In this document: in pieces, positions 33,971 through 40,994 of the stretch
How the letters are laid out: each line of letters opens with the position of its first letter
How positions within the stretch are numbered: the first letter of the stretch is position 1
Origin: Pseudomonas sp. RIT-PI-r
Lineage (GTDB): Bacteria; Pseudomonadota; Gammaproteobacteria; Pseudomonadales; Pseudomonadaceae
Direction of reading: 5' to 3'
Length of the DNA stretch: 64,000 nt
Assembly: GCF_001297015.1 (NCBI RefSeq)
Contig: NZ_LIGE01000041.1
Span: 1-64,000 of the forward strand
The notes under the pieces: generated by a model
What the model was told of the DNA's origin: nothing
The model's database searches: none
Seen by the model: the letters and a program-made list of their open reading frames with translations, nothing else
Made by a program: the position numbers and the translations under genes

Positions 33971-35308
33971 TTATTCGGTGATGGTAGGAATCTTGCGCGG
34001 GGCCATGAAGTACATCCACGTCAGCGCAATGAAATACATCGCCGGGATCAGGGTGAACAACACCGTGTAGTTGTTGTTGGTCACGGTGAGGATATGGCCG
34101 ACGATCTGGGTCATGAACATCCCGCCAATCGCTGCGCACATGCCGCCGAAACCGAATACCGTGCTCATCATGTGCTTGGGCGTGTAGTCCATCACCAGGC
34201 TCCAGATGTTCGCCGTCCAGGCCTGGTGTGCACCGATGGCCAGAGAGATCGCAGCCACTGCAACCCACAGATTCGCTGAGCCGGCCGCCATGACCACGCC
34301 GATGATGCAGCAGGCGAACAGGAACATCGACAGCAGTCGCGCCTTGATCGAGTTCATCCCGCGGCCGATCAGGAACGAAGACAGAATGCCGCCGCCGACG
34401 CTGCCGAAGTCAGCAGTCACGTAGATGATGATCAGCGGAATGCCCATCTGGGTGACGTTGATGCCCAGGTTGTATTGCTGATTGAGAAACGGCGGCAGCC
34501 AGTACAGATAGAACCAGAACACCGGCGCGGTCAGCGAGTAGGCGAGGGCGAAGGCCCAGGTGCCGCGCATGCGCAGGATTTTCGAGAACGGCACGCGGGC
34601 CTGTTCCGGTTCGACTTCTTGCTGGATGTAGTCCAGTTCGGACTGTTTAACGCTCGGGTGATCTTCCGGGTTGAAATACTTCAAGCCCCAGAACAGCAGC
34701 CAGATCCCGCCCAGTGCCGACATGCACAGGAACGCCGCTTGCCAGCCCCACACGTGGAGAACCAGTGGCAGCAGCATCGGCGTGAACATCGCACCGACGT
34801 TGGTGCCGGCGTTGAAGATGCCCGTAGCGACTGCACGTTCGCCGGCCGGGAACCACAGGCGTGTGGTTTTCACGCAGGCCGGGTAGTTGGCCGCTTCGGT
34901 GAGACCGAGGATGAATCGGCAGACCATGAAGCCAACGGCCGAAGTTGCCAGGCCGTGGGCGCCGGTGGCCAGGCTCCACAGCAGCACGGCGCAGAAGAAC
35001 ACGCGTTTGACGCCGACCCGGTCGATCAAGCGGCCCTGCAGGACGAAACCGATTGCGTAACCGACCTGAAACCAGAAGTTGATATTGGCGTAATCCATCG
35101 CCGTCCAGCTCATTTCCTTGGCGAGGATCGGCTGCATGACGCCGAGGGCGGCGCGGTCGATGTAGTTCAGGGTGGTGGCGAAAAACACCAGCGCCAGCAT
35201 GCCCCAACGGGTCTTGCCGACGGCCATGGCGCCGCGGATCTTGTCGCCGATGCCACCCGTGGCAGTGCTCATGGCCGGAGCCATGCGGGAAGTCTGTGAA
35301 GGAATCAT
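33971..35308 (-). CDS. MFS transporter (anion:cation symporter group)
   Basis: A 445-residue 12-helix transporter. The first helix region (GMLALVFFATTLNYIDRAAL) and the loop GRLIDRVGVKRVFF are typical of the ACS family that carries hexuronates, phthalate and other organic acids. Its position next to quiC1 suggests uptake of quinate, shikimate or protocatechuate. I chose the ATG at 35308, with GGGTGG upstream; a codon pair earlier is also open. It is transcribed away from quiC1, sharing a 359-base control region that holds a PcaR-like box and a TGTACTA-N3-GGTTA element. Confidence 0.9.
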   Translation of the reverse strand: MIPSQTSRMAPAMSTATGGIGDKIRGAMAVGKTRWGMLALVFFATTLNYIDRAALGVMQPILAKEMSWTAMDYANINFWFQVGYAIGFVLQGRLIDRVGVKRVFFCAVLLWSLATGAHGLATSAVGFMVCRFILGLTEAANYPACVKTTRLWFPAGERAVATGIFNAGTNVGAMFTPMLLPLVLHVWGWQAAFLCMSALGGIWLLFWGLKYFNPEDHPSVKQSELDYIQQEVEPEQARVPFSKILRMRGTWAFALAYSLTAPVFWFYLYWLPPFLNQQYNLGINVTQMGIPLIIIYVTADFGSVGGGILSSFLIGRGMNSIKARLLSMFLFACCIIGVVMAAGSANLWVAVAAISLAIGAHQAWTANIWSLVMDYTPKHMMSTVFGFGGMCAAIGGMFMTQIVGHILTVTNNNYTVLFTLIPAMYFIALTWMYFMAPRKIPTITE

Positions 35309-35413
35309 GTGTTCCACCCGTTTTTGGATTTGTTATTTGGTGTGCTTTTTACTTTGCACGCTGCGACCGGTGGTTCAGATCCGGACTCAATGTGCGGTCG
35401 ATGTTGGGCAGTG

Positions 35414-35427
35414 GACGAAAAATCGTC
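35414..35427. promoter_or_regulatory. Inverted repeat GACGA-N4-TCGTC
   Basis: A perfect 5-bp inverted repeat with four As between the arms, about 100 bases upstream of the MFS start, in the shared MFS/quiC1 control region. It is a candidate operator; no protein can be assigned. Confidence 0.4.
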
Positions 35428-35448
35428 AATTCGCCAAACCGCCATTGT

Positions 35449-35463
35449 GTTCGATAATCGCAC
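35449..35463 (+). promoter_or_regulatory. Exact PcaR-type box GTTCGATAATCGCAC
   Basis: These 15 bases match the PcaR binding sequence reported for P. putida pca promoters, as I recall it. The core GATAAT also resembles a -10 element on the plus strand. PcaR is the beta-ketoadipate-responsive IclR-type activator of protocatechuate breakdown, so the box links quiC1 or the divergent MFS gene to that regulon. The TetR-type element starts 8 bases downstream. Confidence 0.65.
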
Positions 35464-35470
35464 GCAAAAC

Positions 35471-35485
35471 TAACCGGGTAGTACA
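35471..35485 (-). promoter_or_regulatory. TGTACTA-N3-GGTTA element, candidate TetR operator
   Basis: On the minus strand this reads TGTACTACCCGGTTA. The same element with a different 3-base centre lies at 39816-39830 upstream of aroQ. In both cases the target gene is transcribed opposite to the element, and a T-rich -10-like sequence follows. The TetR regulator encoded between the two sites is the likely binder. Confidence 0.6.
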
Positions 35486-35546
35486 CTTTAAATTGCTGCC
35501 GCGATCGATGCAGCCAATAATTTCCCTACTATAAAAACCCATCCCA

Positions 35547-35632
35547 TGTAGAAGCTGCCGCAGGCTGCGATCTTTTGATTTTGCTCTCCACGAATAAAGA
35601 TCAAACGATCGCAGCCTGCGGCAGCTCCTACA
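35547..35632. repeat. REP pair, GTAGGAGCTGCCG family, in the quiC1 leader region
   Basis: Inverted arms (GTAGAAGCTGCCGCAGGCTG and complement) end 36 bases before the quiC1 start. If the promoter lies at 35450-35495, this hairpin would be in the 5' untranslated leader. Confidence 0.85.
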
Positions 35633-35667
35633 GTAAAGATAAAGCGGCGCCGTCCGGGAGTTGAATC

Positions 35668-37569
35668 ATGCAGCGTTCCATTGCCACCGTTTCCTTGAGC
35701 GGCACCCTGCCGGAAAAACTCGAAGCCATCGCCGCCGCCGGGTTCGACGGGGTGGAGATTTTCGAAAACGACCTCCTGTACTACGACGGCAGCCCGCGGG
35801 AAATTAAACAGATGTGCGCCGATCTCGGCATCGCCATCACCCTGTTTCAGCCGTTCCGCGATTTCGAAGGCTGCCGCCGCGATCGTCTGGCGCGCAATCT
35901 GGAGCGCGCCGAACGCAAGTTCGATCTGATGCAGGAACTGGGCACCGATCTGGTGCTGGTCTGCAGTAACGCCTCGGCCGACAGCGTCGGCGATCAGCAA
36001 ATTCTAGTCGATGACCTCCGGCTGCTGGCTGAACACGCCGGTGCGCGTGGTTTGCGCATTGGCTACGAAGCGCTGGCGTGGGGTCGTCATGTGAATACTT
36101 ATCAACAGGTCTGGGATATCGTGCGCCAAGCCGATCACCCGAGCCTCGGCGTGTTGCTCGACAGCTTTCATACGTTGTCGCTGAAGGGCGATCCCCGCGC
36201 CATCGCCGACATTCCTGGCGACAAGATCTTCTTCGTGCAAATGGCTGACGCGCCGATCCTGCAAATGGATGTGCTGGAGTGGAGCCGGCATTTCCGCTGC
36301 TTCCCGGGGCAGGGTGAATTTGATCTGCCGGGTTTCCTCGCGCCGATCATCCAGAGCGGTTACACCGGGCCGCTGTCGCTGGAAATCTTCAACGACGGTT
36401 TCCGCGCCGCACCGCCACGGGCCAATGCCGCCGACGGTTTGCGTTCGCTGCTGTATCTGGAAGAGAAAACCCGCCAACGGCTGGAGCAGGAAACCCAATC
36501 TGTGGCCAACCGCGAAATTCTCTTCGAAACGCCGAAGGCCAGTGAGTACAACGGCATCGAGTTCCTTGAGTTTGCCGTTGATGAAAGCCTCGGCGCCAAG
36601 CTGTCGAACTGGCTGGAGCGCCTCGGTTTTGTCAAGGCCGGGCAGCATCGTTCCAAGAGTGTGAGCCTGCTGCGTCAGGGCGACATCAATCTGATCCTCA
36701 ACTCCGAACCGTATTCGTTTGCTCACAGCTTTTTCGAGGCCCACGGCCCGTCGCTGTGCGCCACCGCCGTGCGGGTCAAGGACAGCGCCAGTGCGCTGGC
36801 CCGCGCCGTCGCCTACAAAGGTCAGCCCTATCGTGGACTGGTCGGCCCCAACGAACTCGAATTGGCGGCAGTGCGCGCGCCGGACGGCAGCCTGATTTAT
36901 CTGGTCGATGAACAGGCCGACGTCTACGGCACCGATTTCAATCTGCTGGCCGACGCGCCGACCCGTGGCGGTCTCAAGCGTATCGACCACATGGCGATGG
37001 CGCTGCCCGCCGACAGCCTCGACAGTTGGGTGCTGTTCTACAAGAGCCTGCTGGATTTCGAAGCGGACGATGAAGTGGTGCTGCCCGACCCGTACGGTCT
37101 GGTGAAGAGCCGTGCACTGCGTAGTCGCGACAGCTCGATTCGTTTGCCGCTGAACATTTCCGAGAACCGCAACACCGCGATTTCCCACGCGCTGTCGAGT
37201 TATCGTGGTTCCGGTGTGCATCACATCGCCTTCGATTGTGACGACATCTTCGCCGAAGTCAGTCGCGCCAAAGAAGCCGGTGTACCTTTGCTGGATATCC
37301 CGCTCAACTATTACGACGACCTTGCTGCGCGCTTCGATTTCGATGACGAGTTTCTCAGTGAACTGGCGTATTACAACGTTCTGTACGACCGTGATGCCCA
37401 GGGCGGTGAGCTGTTCCACGTCTACACCGAACCGTTCGAAGGGCGCTTCTTCTTCGAGATCATCCAGCGCAAGAATGGCTACGCCGGTTACGGCGCGGCG
37501 AACGTGGCGGTGCGACTGGCGGCTATGGCCAAGTCACGCAGTGGCGCCATGCGCCAGGCGAAGTTGTAG
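35668..37569 (+). CDS. quiC1: 3-Dehydroshikimate dehydratase QuiC1, fused to an HPPD-like domain
   Basis: A 633-residue two-domain enzyme converting 3-dehydroshikimate to protocatechuate. Residues 1-280 are a metal-dependent TIM barrel (ligands in IGYEALAWG, LDSFHTLS, QMADAP and SLEIFND). Residues about 290-620 are a hydroxyphenylpyruvate dioxygenase-like domain with two glyoxalase halves, and the iron-site residues appear kept (RIDHMAM, VHHIAF, FFEIIQR). The length equals the characterised P. putida-type enzyme of about 635 residues. GGGAG precedes the ATG. It is divergent from an MFS gene and followed by a TetR regulator. Confidence 0.95.
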   Translation: MQRSIATVSLSGTLPEKLEAIAAAGFDGVEIFENDLLYYDGSPREIKQMCADLGIAITLFQPFRDFEGCRRDRLARNLERAERKFDLMQELGTDLVLVCSNASADSVGDQQILVDDLRLLAEHAGARGLRIGYEALAWGRHVNTYQQVWDIVRQADHPSLGVLLDSFHTLSLKGDPRAIADIPGDKIFFVQMADAPILQMDVLEWSRHFRCFPGQGEFDLPGFLAPIIQSGYTGPLSLEIFNDGFRAAPPRANAADGLRSLLYLEEKTRQRLEQETQSVANREILFETPKASEYNGIEFLEFAVDESLGAKLSNWLERLGFVKAGQHRSKSVSLLRQGDINLILNSEPYSFAHSFFEAHGPSLCATAVRVKDSASALARAVAYKGQPYRGLVGPNELELAAVRAPDGSLIYLVDEQADVYGTDFNLLADAPTRGGLKRIDHMAMALPADSLDSWVLFYKSLLDFEADDEVVLPDPYGLVKSRALRSRDSSIRLPLNISENRNTAISHALSSYRGSGVHHIAFDCDDIFAEVSRAKEAGVPLLDIPLNYYDDLAARFDFDDEFLSELAYYNVLYDRDAQGGELFHVYTEPFEGRFFFEIIQRKNGYAGYGAANVAVRLAAMAKSRSGAMRQAKL

Positions 37570-37670
37570 GAAATTCGTAAACGCGGGATTAAACACAGGT
37601 CCCGCGGCTTCCTTCACTGTGCTGCGCGGCCCATAATCGCCGCCTGTGCAGTGATGGCCGTGAGCCCGCA

Positions 37671-38348
37671 ATGACGATGAATACAGAACTTTCCGCAGCT
37701 ACTGAAGTGTCCGCCGTAGAGCCGCGCAAGAGTCGCAAGAACAACCCGGAAAAAACCCGCGAGAACATCCTGCAGGAGGCGATCGTCGAGTTCGTCCAGC
37801 AAGGTTTGTCGGGTGCTCGCGTCGATGCGATCGCCGAGCGCATCCACACCTCCAAACGCATGATCTATTACTACTTCGGTAGCAAGGAGCAGTTGTACGT
37901 CGAGGTGCTGGAGAAGCTTTACGGCGATATCCGCAACACCGAAAATCGGTTGCACCTGGCGGAGTTGCCGCCGGTGGAGGCGATTCGTCGATTGGTCGAA
38001 TTCACTTTCGATCACCACGACCGCAACGTCGATTTCGTGCGCATCGTCAGCATCGAAAACATCCACAACGCTGAATTCGTGAAGCGTTCCGATGCGATCA
38101 AGGCGATGAACAACACCATCCTCGATTCGCTGGGCGAGATTTTGCGTCGGGGCGCTGAAGTGGGTGCTTTCCGTAAGGGGCTGGATGCACTGGATGTGCA
38201 TTTGCTGATCAGTTCATTCTGCTTCTATCGCGTGTCGAACCGGCACACGTTTGGCGAGATTTTCCAGATCGATCTGCCGGATGAAAGCATTAAACAGCGT
38301 CATCGCGAGATGATCTGCGAATCGGTGCTGCGCTACCTGCAAGCCTGA
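37671..38348 (+). CDS. TetR family transcriptional regulator
   Basis: A 225-residue TetR protein. The HTH is at about residues 25-72 (NPEKTRENILQEAIVEFVQQ, RIHTSKRMIYYYFGSKEQLY), and a ligand domain follows with FDHHDRNVDFVRIVSIENIH. It lies between quiC1 and the aroQ-aroE pair, and a shared TGTACTA-N3-GGTTA element upstream of both sets makes it the likely repressor of quinate/shikimate breakdown. Catabolic TetR proteins of this position have been found in other bacteria, but the ligand here is inferred. Confidence 0.92.
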   Translation: MTMNTELSAATEVSAVEPRKSRKNNPEKTRENILQEAIVEFVQQGLSGARVDAIAERIHTSKRMIYYYFGSKEQLYVEVLEKLYGDIRNTENRLHLAELPPVEAIRRLVEFTFDHHDRNVDFVRIVSIENIHNAEFVKRSDAIKAMNNTILDSLGEILRRGAEVGAFRKGLDALDVHLLISSFCFYRVSNRHTFGEIFQIDLPDESIKQRHREMICESVLRYLQA

Positions 38349-38359
38349 CATAGAACCCC

Positions 38360-38450
38360 TGTAGGAGTGAGCCTGCTCGCGATAACGGTGTGTCAGGCAA
38401 CGAATGTGTTGGCTGACAGGACGCCATCGCGAGCAGGCTCACTCCTACAG
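38360..38450. repeat. REP pair, GTAGGAGTGAGCCTGCTCGC family
   Basis: Inverted arms around about 45 bases lie between the convergent TetR and shikimate dehydrogenase genes. Confidence 0.88.
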
Positions 38451-38452
38451 TG

Positions 38453-39307
38453 TTAACCGTTCATGCTTTGAAAATGCGCCAGCATCCGCTGGGCATTCGG
38501 CGCTACACCGCTGAACAGTTCAAACGCCTTCACCGCCTGAAACACCGCCATGTTGCCGCCGTCCAGCGTCCGGCAACCCAGCGCGCGGGCGTTACGCAGT
38601 AGTTCGGTTTCCAGCGGGAAATACACGATCTCCGCGACCCACAAATCCTTACGCAGGAGTTCGACCGGCACAGGCATGCCCGGCAGTTTGGCCATGCCCA
38701 TCGGCGTGGTATTCACCAGTCCGTCAGCCTGATTCAGCGTACTCGGCAGATCATGTCCGGCCACCGCACGACCAAAGCCGAAATGCTGATTGAGATTGTT
38801 CGCCAGACTCTCGGCGCGCTCACTGTCGACATCAAAAATGCTCAGTTGCTGTACGCCTTCGCTCAACAACGCGTGAGCCACTGCCGCGCCTGCACCACCT
38901 GCGCCCATCTGGACCACACGCTCACGGGCAGCGTCCTTCAAGCCCCGACGAAAACCCTCGGCGAAACCCAGACAGTCCGTGTTATGGCCGATGCGTTTGC
39001 CATCTTTCAGCACCACGGTGTTCACCGCGCCGATGCCTTTGGCTTCCGGTGACAATTCGTCGAGCAGCGGGATGATCGCCTGCTTGCACGGAAAGGTAAT
39101 GTTCAGCCCGGTGTAGTTCATCCGCTCGGCCGCCAGCAGCAGATCGGGCAGGGCGCTGCTGTCCATTTTCAGCTGATCGAGATCGATCAATCGATACAGA
39201 TAACGCATGCCCTGCGCATCGCCTTCGTGCTCATGCAGCGCTGGCGTGCGCGAGGCCTGAATGCCAGCGCCGATCAGCCCGGCGAGTATTACGTTAGAGC
39301 GAGCCAT
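38453..39307 (-). CDS. aroE: Shikimate/quinate dehydrogenase, catabolic AroE-like
   Basis: A 284-residue dehydrogenase interconverting shikimate (or quinate) and its 3-dehydro form. It shows the substrate loop GLNITFPCKQ with the catalytic Lys, NTDCLGF with the catalytic Asp, the NAD(P) loop GAGGAG and the C-terminal DGGNMAVFQAVKAFELF. The N terminus (IGAGIQASRTPALHEHEG) resembles QSDH/RifI-type enzymes used in catabolism more than biosynthetic AroE. I chose the ATG at 39307, with AAGGGG about 8 bases upstream; a GTG at 39316 is in frame. It follows aroQ closely, in the same operon. Confidence 0.9.
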   Translation of the reverse strand: MARSNVILAGLIGAGIQASRTPALHEHEGDAQGMRYLYRLIDLDQLKMDSSALPDLLLAAERMNYTGLNITFPCKQAIIPLLDELSPEAKGIGAVNTVVLKDGKRIGHNTDCLGFAEGFRRGLKDAARERVVQMGAGGAGAAVAHALLSEGVQQLSIFDVDSERAESLANNLNQHFGFGRAVAGHDLPSTLNQADGLVNTTPMGMAKLPGMPVPVELLRKDLWVAEIVYFPLETELLRNARALGCRTLDGGNMAVFQAVKAFELFSGVAPNAQRMLAHFQSMNG

Positions 39308-39312
39308 GTGAT

Positions 39313-39753
39313 TCACCCCTTCAACCGCTGACTGAAATGTTCCAGTGCCAGGCGATAGCCATGACTGCCAAAACCGGCCATCACCGCTGTGGCAATCGCC
39401 GAGACAAACGAATGATGACGGAACGGTTCGCGGGCATGGACATTGGACAGGTGCACTTCGATCACCGGCAACTCACTGGCCACCAGTGCATCGCGAATCG
39501 CCACCGAAGTGTGCGTCCACGCTGCCGGGTTGATCACGATCCCGGCGCAACGACCGCGAGCCGCGTGAATCCAGTCGAGCAGTTCGCCTTCGTGATTGGT
39601 CTGGCGAAACTCCACGGCCAGGCCGAATTCTTCAGCCGCACGACCGCACAACGCAGAAATATCCGCCAGGGTTTCGTGACCGTAAGTCGCCGGCTCGCGG
39701 GTGCCGAGCAGGTTCAGGTTCGGGCCGTTGAGCACCAGAACGATAGGGGGCAT
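39313..39753 (-). CDS. aroQ: Type II 3-dehydroquinate dehydratase
   Basis: A 146-residue type II dehydroquinase converting 3-dehydroquinate to 3-dehydroshikimate. VLNGPNLNLLGTREPATYG at the N terminus holds the catalytic Arg and Tyr, INPAAWTHTS the middle site, and VEVHLSNVHAREPFR the catalytic His. I chose the ATG at 39753; a GTG five codons earlier is open. It heads the aroQ-aroE pair; the next coding region begins within a few bases. The promoter has TTGACC at 39840-39835 and a TGTACTA-N3-GGTTA element between the -35 and the -10 region. Confidence 0.93.
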   Translation of the reverse strand: MPPIVLVLNGPNLNLLGTREPATYGHETLADISALCGRAAEEFGLAVEFRQTNHEGELLDWIHAARGRCAGIVINPAAWTHTSVAIRDALVASELPVIEVHLSNVHAREPFRHHSFVSAIATAVMAGFGSHGYRLALEHFSQRLKG

Positions 39754-40067
39754 GAGGGGTAACTCCACTTATTGTTTTTGGCTTTGGCCGAGGGTTTCAG
39801 CCTGTGGAGATAAAATGTACTAGATGGTTACCATGGTCAATTGAACAAAAATGGACGTGGCTTTTTATGTTCGGTGATCGCACAGAAGCAAATTTGATCG
39901 AGATATGACGACAGCTTTACTTACGTTTTTTACCGCAGATTGACCGACTCAAGCCCGTTCCGACGCTAGCCTCAAAAGCGGTGAAACGTCATGTGCTTGA
40001 TCACCAGTCGTCGGATTTGAAAGGAATCTCGAATCCTGAAACTTTTTAACCTAACGGATGGGTTAGC
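39754..40067. other. AT-rich intergenic region upstream of aroQ and the DUF4160 gene
   Basis: 314 bases without a gene. The left third holds the aroQ promoter and operator. The rest is AT-rich (line 39841-39900 counts 40% GC against about 60% in the surrounding genes) and shows no named element, repeat or terminator. Confidence 0.7.
39816..39830 (+). promoter_or_regulatory. TGTACTA-N3-GGTTA element in the aroQ promoter
   Basis: TGTACTAGATGGTTA, 12 of 15 bases identical to the minus-strand element at 35471-35485. It overlaps the palindrome ATGGT-T-ACCAT (39824-39834) and sits between a -35 like TTGACC (minus strand, 39840-39835) and a T-rich -10 region, a classic repressor position. Confidence 0.6.
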
Positions 40068-40496
40068 ATGAAGGTGTGCAGCTACAAAGGATTGTCGATT
40101 GTCATCATGCTGCGAGATGAACATTGCCCACCACACGTTCACGTGAATGCGGGCAGTTGGAGTGCCCGATTACAGTTCAGTTTCTGGCACAACGATATTG
40201 AGCTTTGGGACGTCGTGCCCCTTTCTCGTCGACCACCCTTGGCCGTGCTGGAAGGCTTGTGTCGATCCCTTGAGCAGCCTGCTCATCTGCGACGAGCACG
40301 CGGGATCTGGTGGTCGAAATTGCAAACTGTCTGTCTCGACAATCAATTGTGGGACAGCCATTCAAACGAAGTATTGGGGATGAAACTCGTCACTGACACG
40401 ACATACAGAGTGGGATCGGCGCGTTATCTGCCAGACGAGGGCAAAACTCTTCTGACATTGATAGACGCATTGGAAGGAGTGGAAATCGATTTATGA
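40068..40496 (+). CDS. DUF4160-like protein
   Basis: A 142-residue protein. The N-terminal 80 residues carry the DUF4160 hallmark of an early charged strand followed by a Pro-His-Val-His motif (EHCPPHVHVNAG). The C-terminal 60 residues (from WWSKLQTVCLDNQLWDSH) have no known match. Its final ATGA overlaps the start of the DUF2442 gene. DUF4160 and DUF2442 genes are often paired, and a toxin-antitoxin role has been suggested but not shown here. Local base composition is lower in GC than the neighbours. Confidence 0.75.
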   Translation: MKVCSYKGLSIVIMLRDEHCPPHVHVNAGSWSARLQFSFWHNDIELWDVVPLSRRPPLAVLEGLCRSLEQPAHLRRARGIWWSKLQTVCLDNQLWDSHSNEVLGMKLVTDTTYRVGSARYLPDEGKTLLTLIDALEGVEIDL

Positions 40497-40936
40497 AAGT
40501 CATCAAAGCTAAGCCATCCGCACGTCGTCCCCTCACGGAGGAGATGATCGACGTCGCCATCCAGCAAGGGCAAGCACGCCGAACGAATAGCTTGCAGGCT
40601 GTCTCCGTAACCTTTGAGAAACCATCCCTGATCATCCGTTTTGAAGACGGCAGCGGTGTGTTGCTACCGGTGGATCGTTATCCAGAGTTCGACGGATTCA
40701 ATGCAGAGGATTATGAAAACCTGACAGTCGGCTTCGCGGGCACTGCACTTTGTCACGAGGGTAAAGACCTCGACGTTTCCATTTCCGGGATGATTTCGGC
40801 GAGCCCATCACTATTAGCCATGGCCGCTTCTGCCGTTGCTTCGCGCAACGGCCGTCAGAGCAGCGCGGCAAAGTCTGCAGCCGCGCGGGCGAATGGCAAA
40901 AAGGGCGGGCGTCCGCGTAAGGTCGATCCCGCTTAG
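40493..40936 (+). CDS. DUF2442-like protein with basic C-terminal tail
   Basis: A 147-residue protein. The DUF2442 part (VSVTFEKPSLIIRFEDGSGV, LPVDRYPEFDGF) covers about residues 28-100. The tail ends in NGKKGGRPRKVD, an AT-hook-like or DNA-binding basic motif often seen in this family. It overlaps the DUF4160 gene by four bases, and the pair ends at a bidirectional terminator. The function is not established. Confidence 0.78.
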   Translation: MKVIKAKPSARRPLTEEMIDVAIQQGQARRTNSLQAVSVTFEKPSLIIRFEDGSGVLLPVDRYPEFDGFNAEDYENLTVGFAGTALCHEGKDLDVSISGMISASPSLLAMAASAVASRNGRQSSAAKSAAARANGKKGGRPRKVDPA

Positions 40937-40946
40937 TGAGCGCCCA

Positions 40947-40976
40947 CAAAAAAGCCGTCAATCACGACGGCTTTTT
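40947..40976. terminator. Bidirectional intrinsic terminator
   Basis: GCCGTC and GACGGC arms (40954-40959 and 40966-40971) are flanked by seven As on the left and five Ts on the right. It separates the convergent DUF2442 and trmA genes and can serve both. Confidence 0.85.
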
Positions 40977-40994
40977 CGCATCAGCTCCCCGCAA

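Noticed and set aside
35301..35317. GGAA-N7-TTCC palindrome over the MFS start codon as a third IclR site
   Set aside because: The spacer is 7 bases and not 3, and the arms coincide with the start codon region; it does not match the other two sites.
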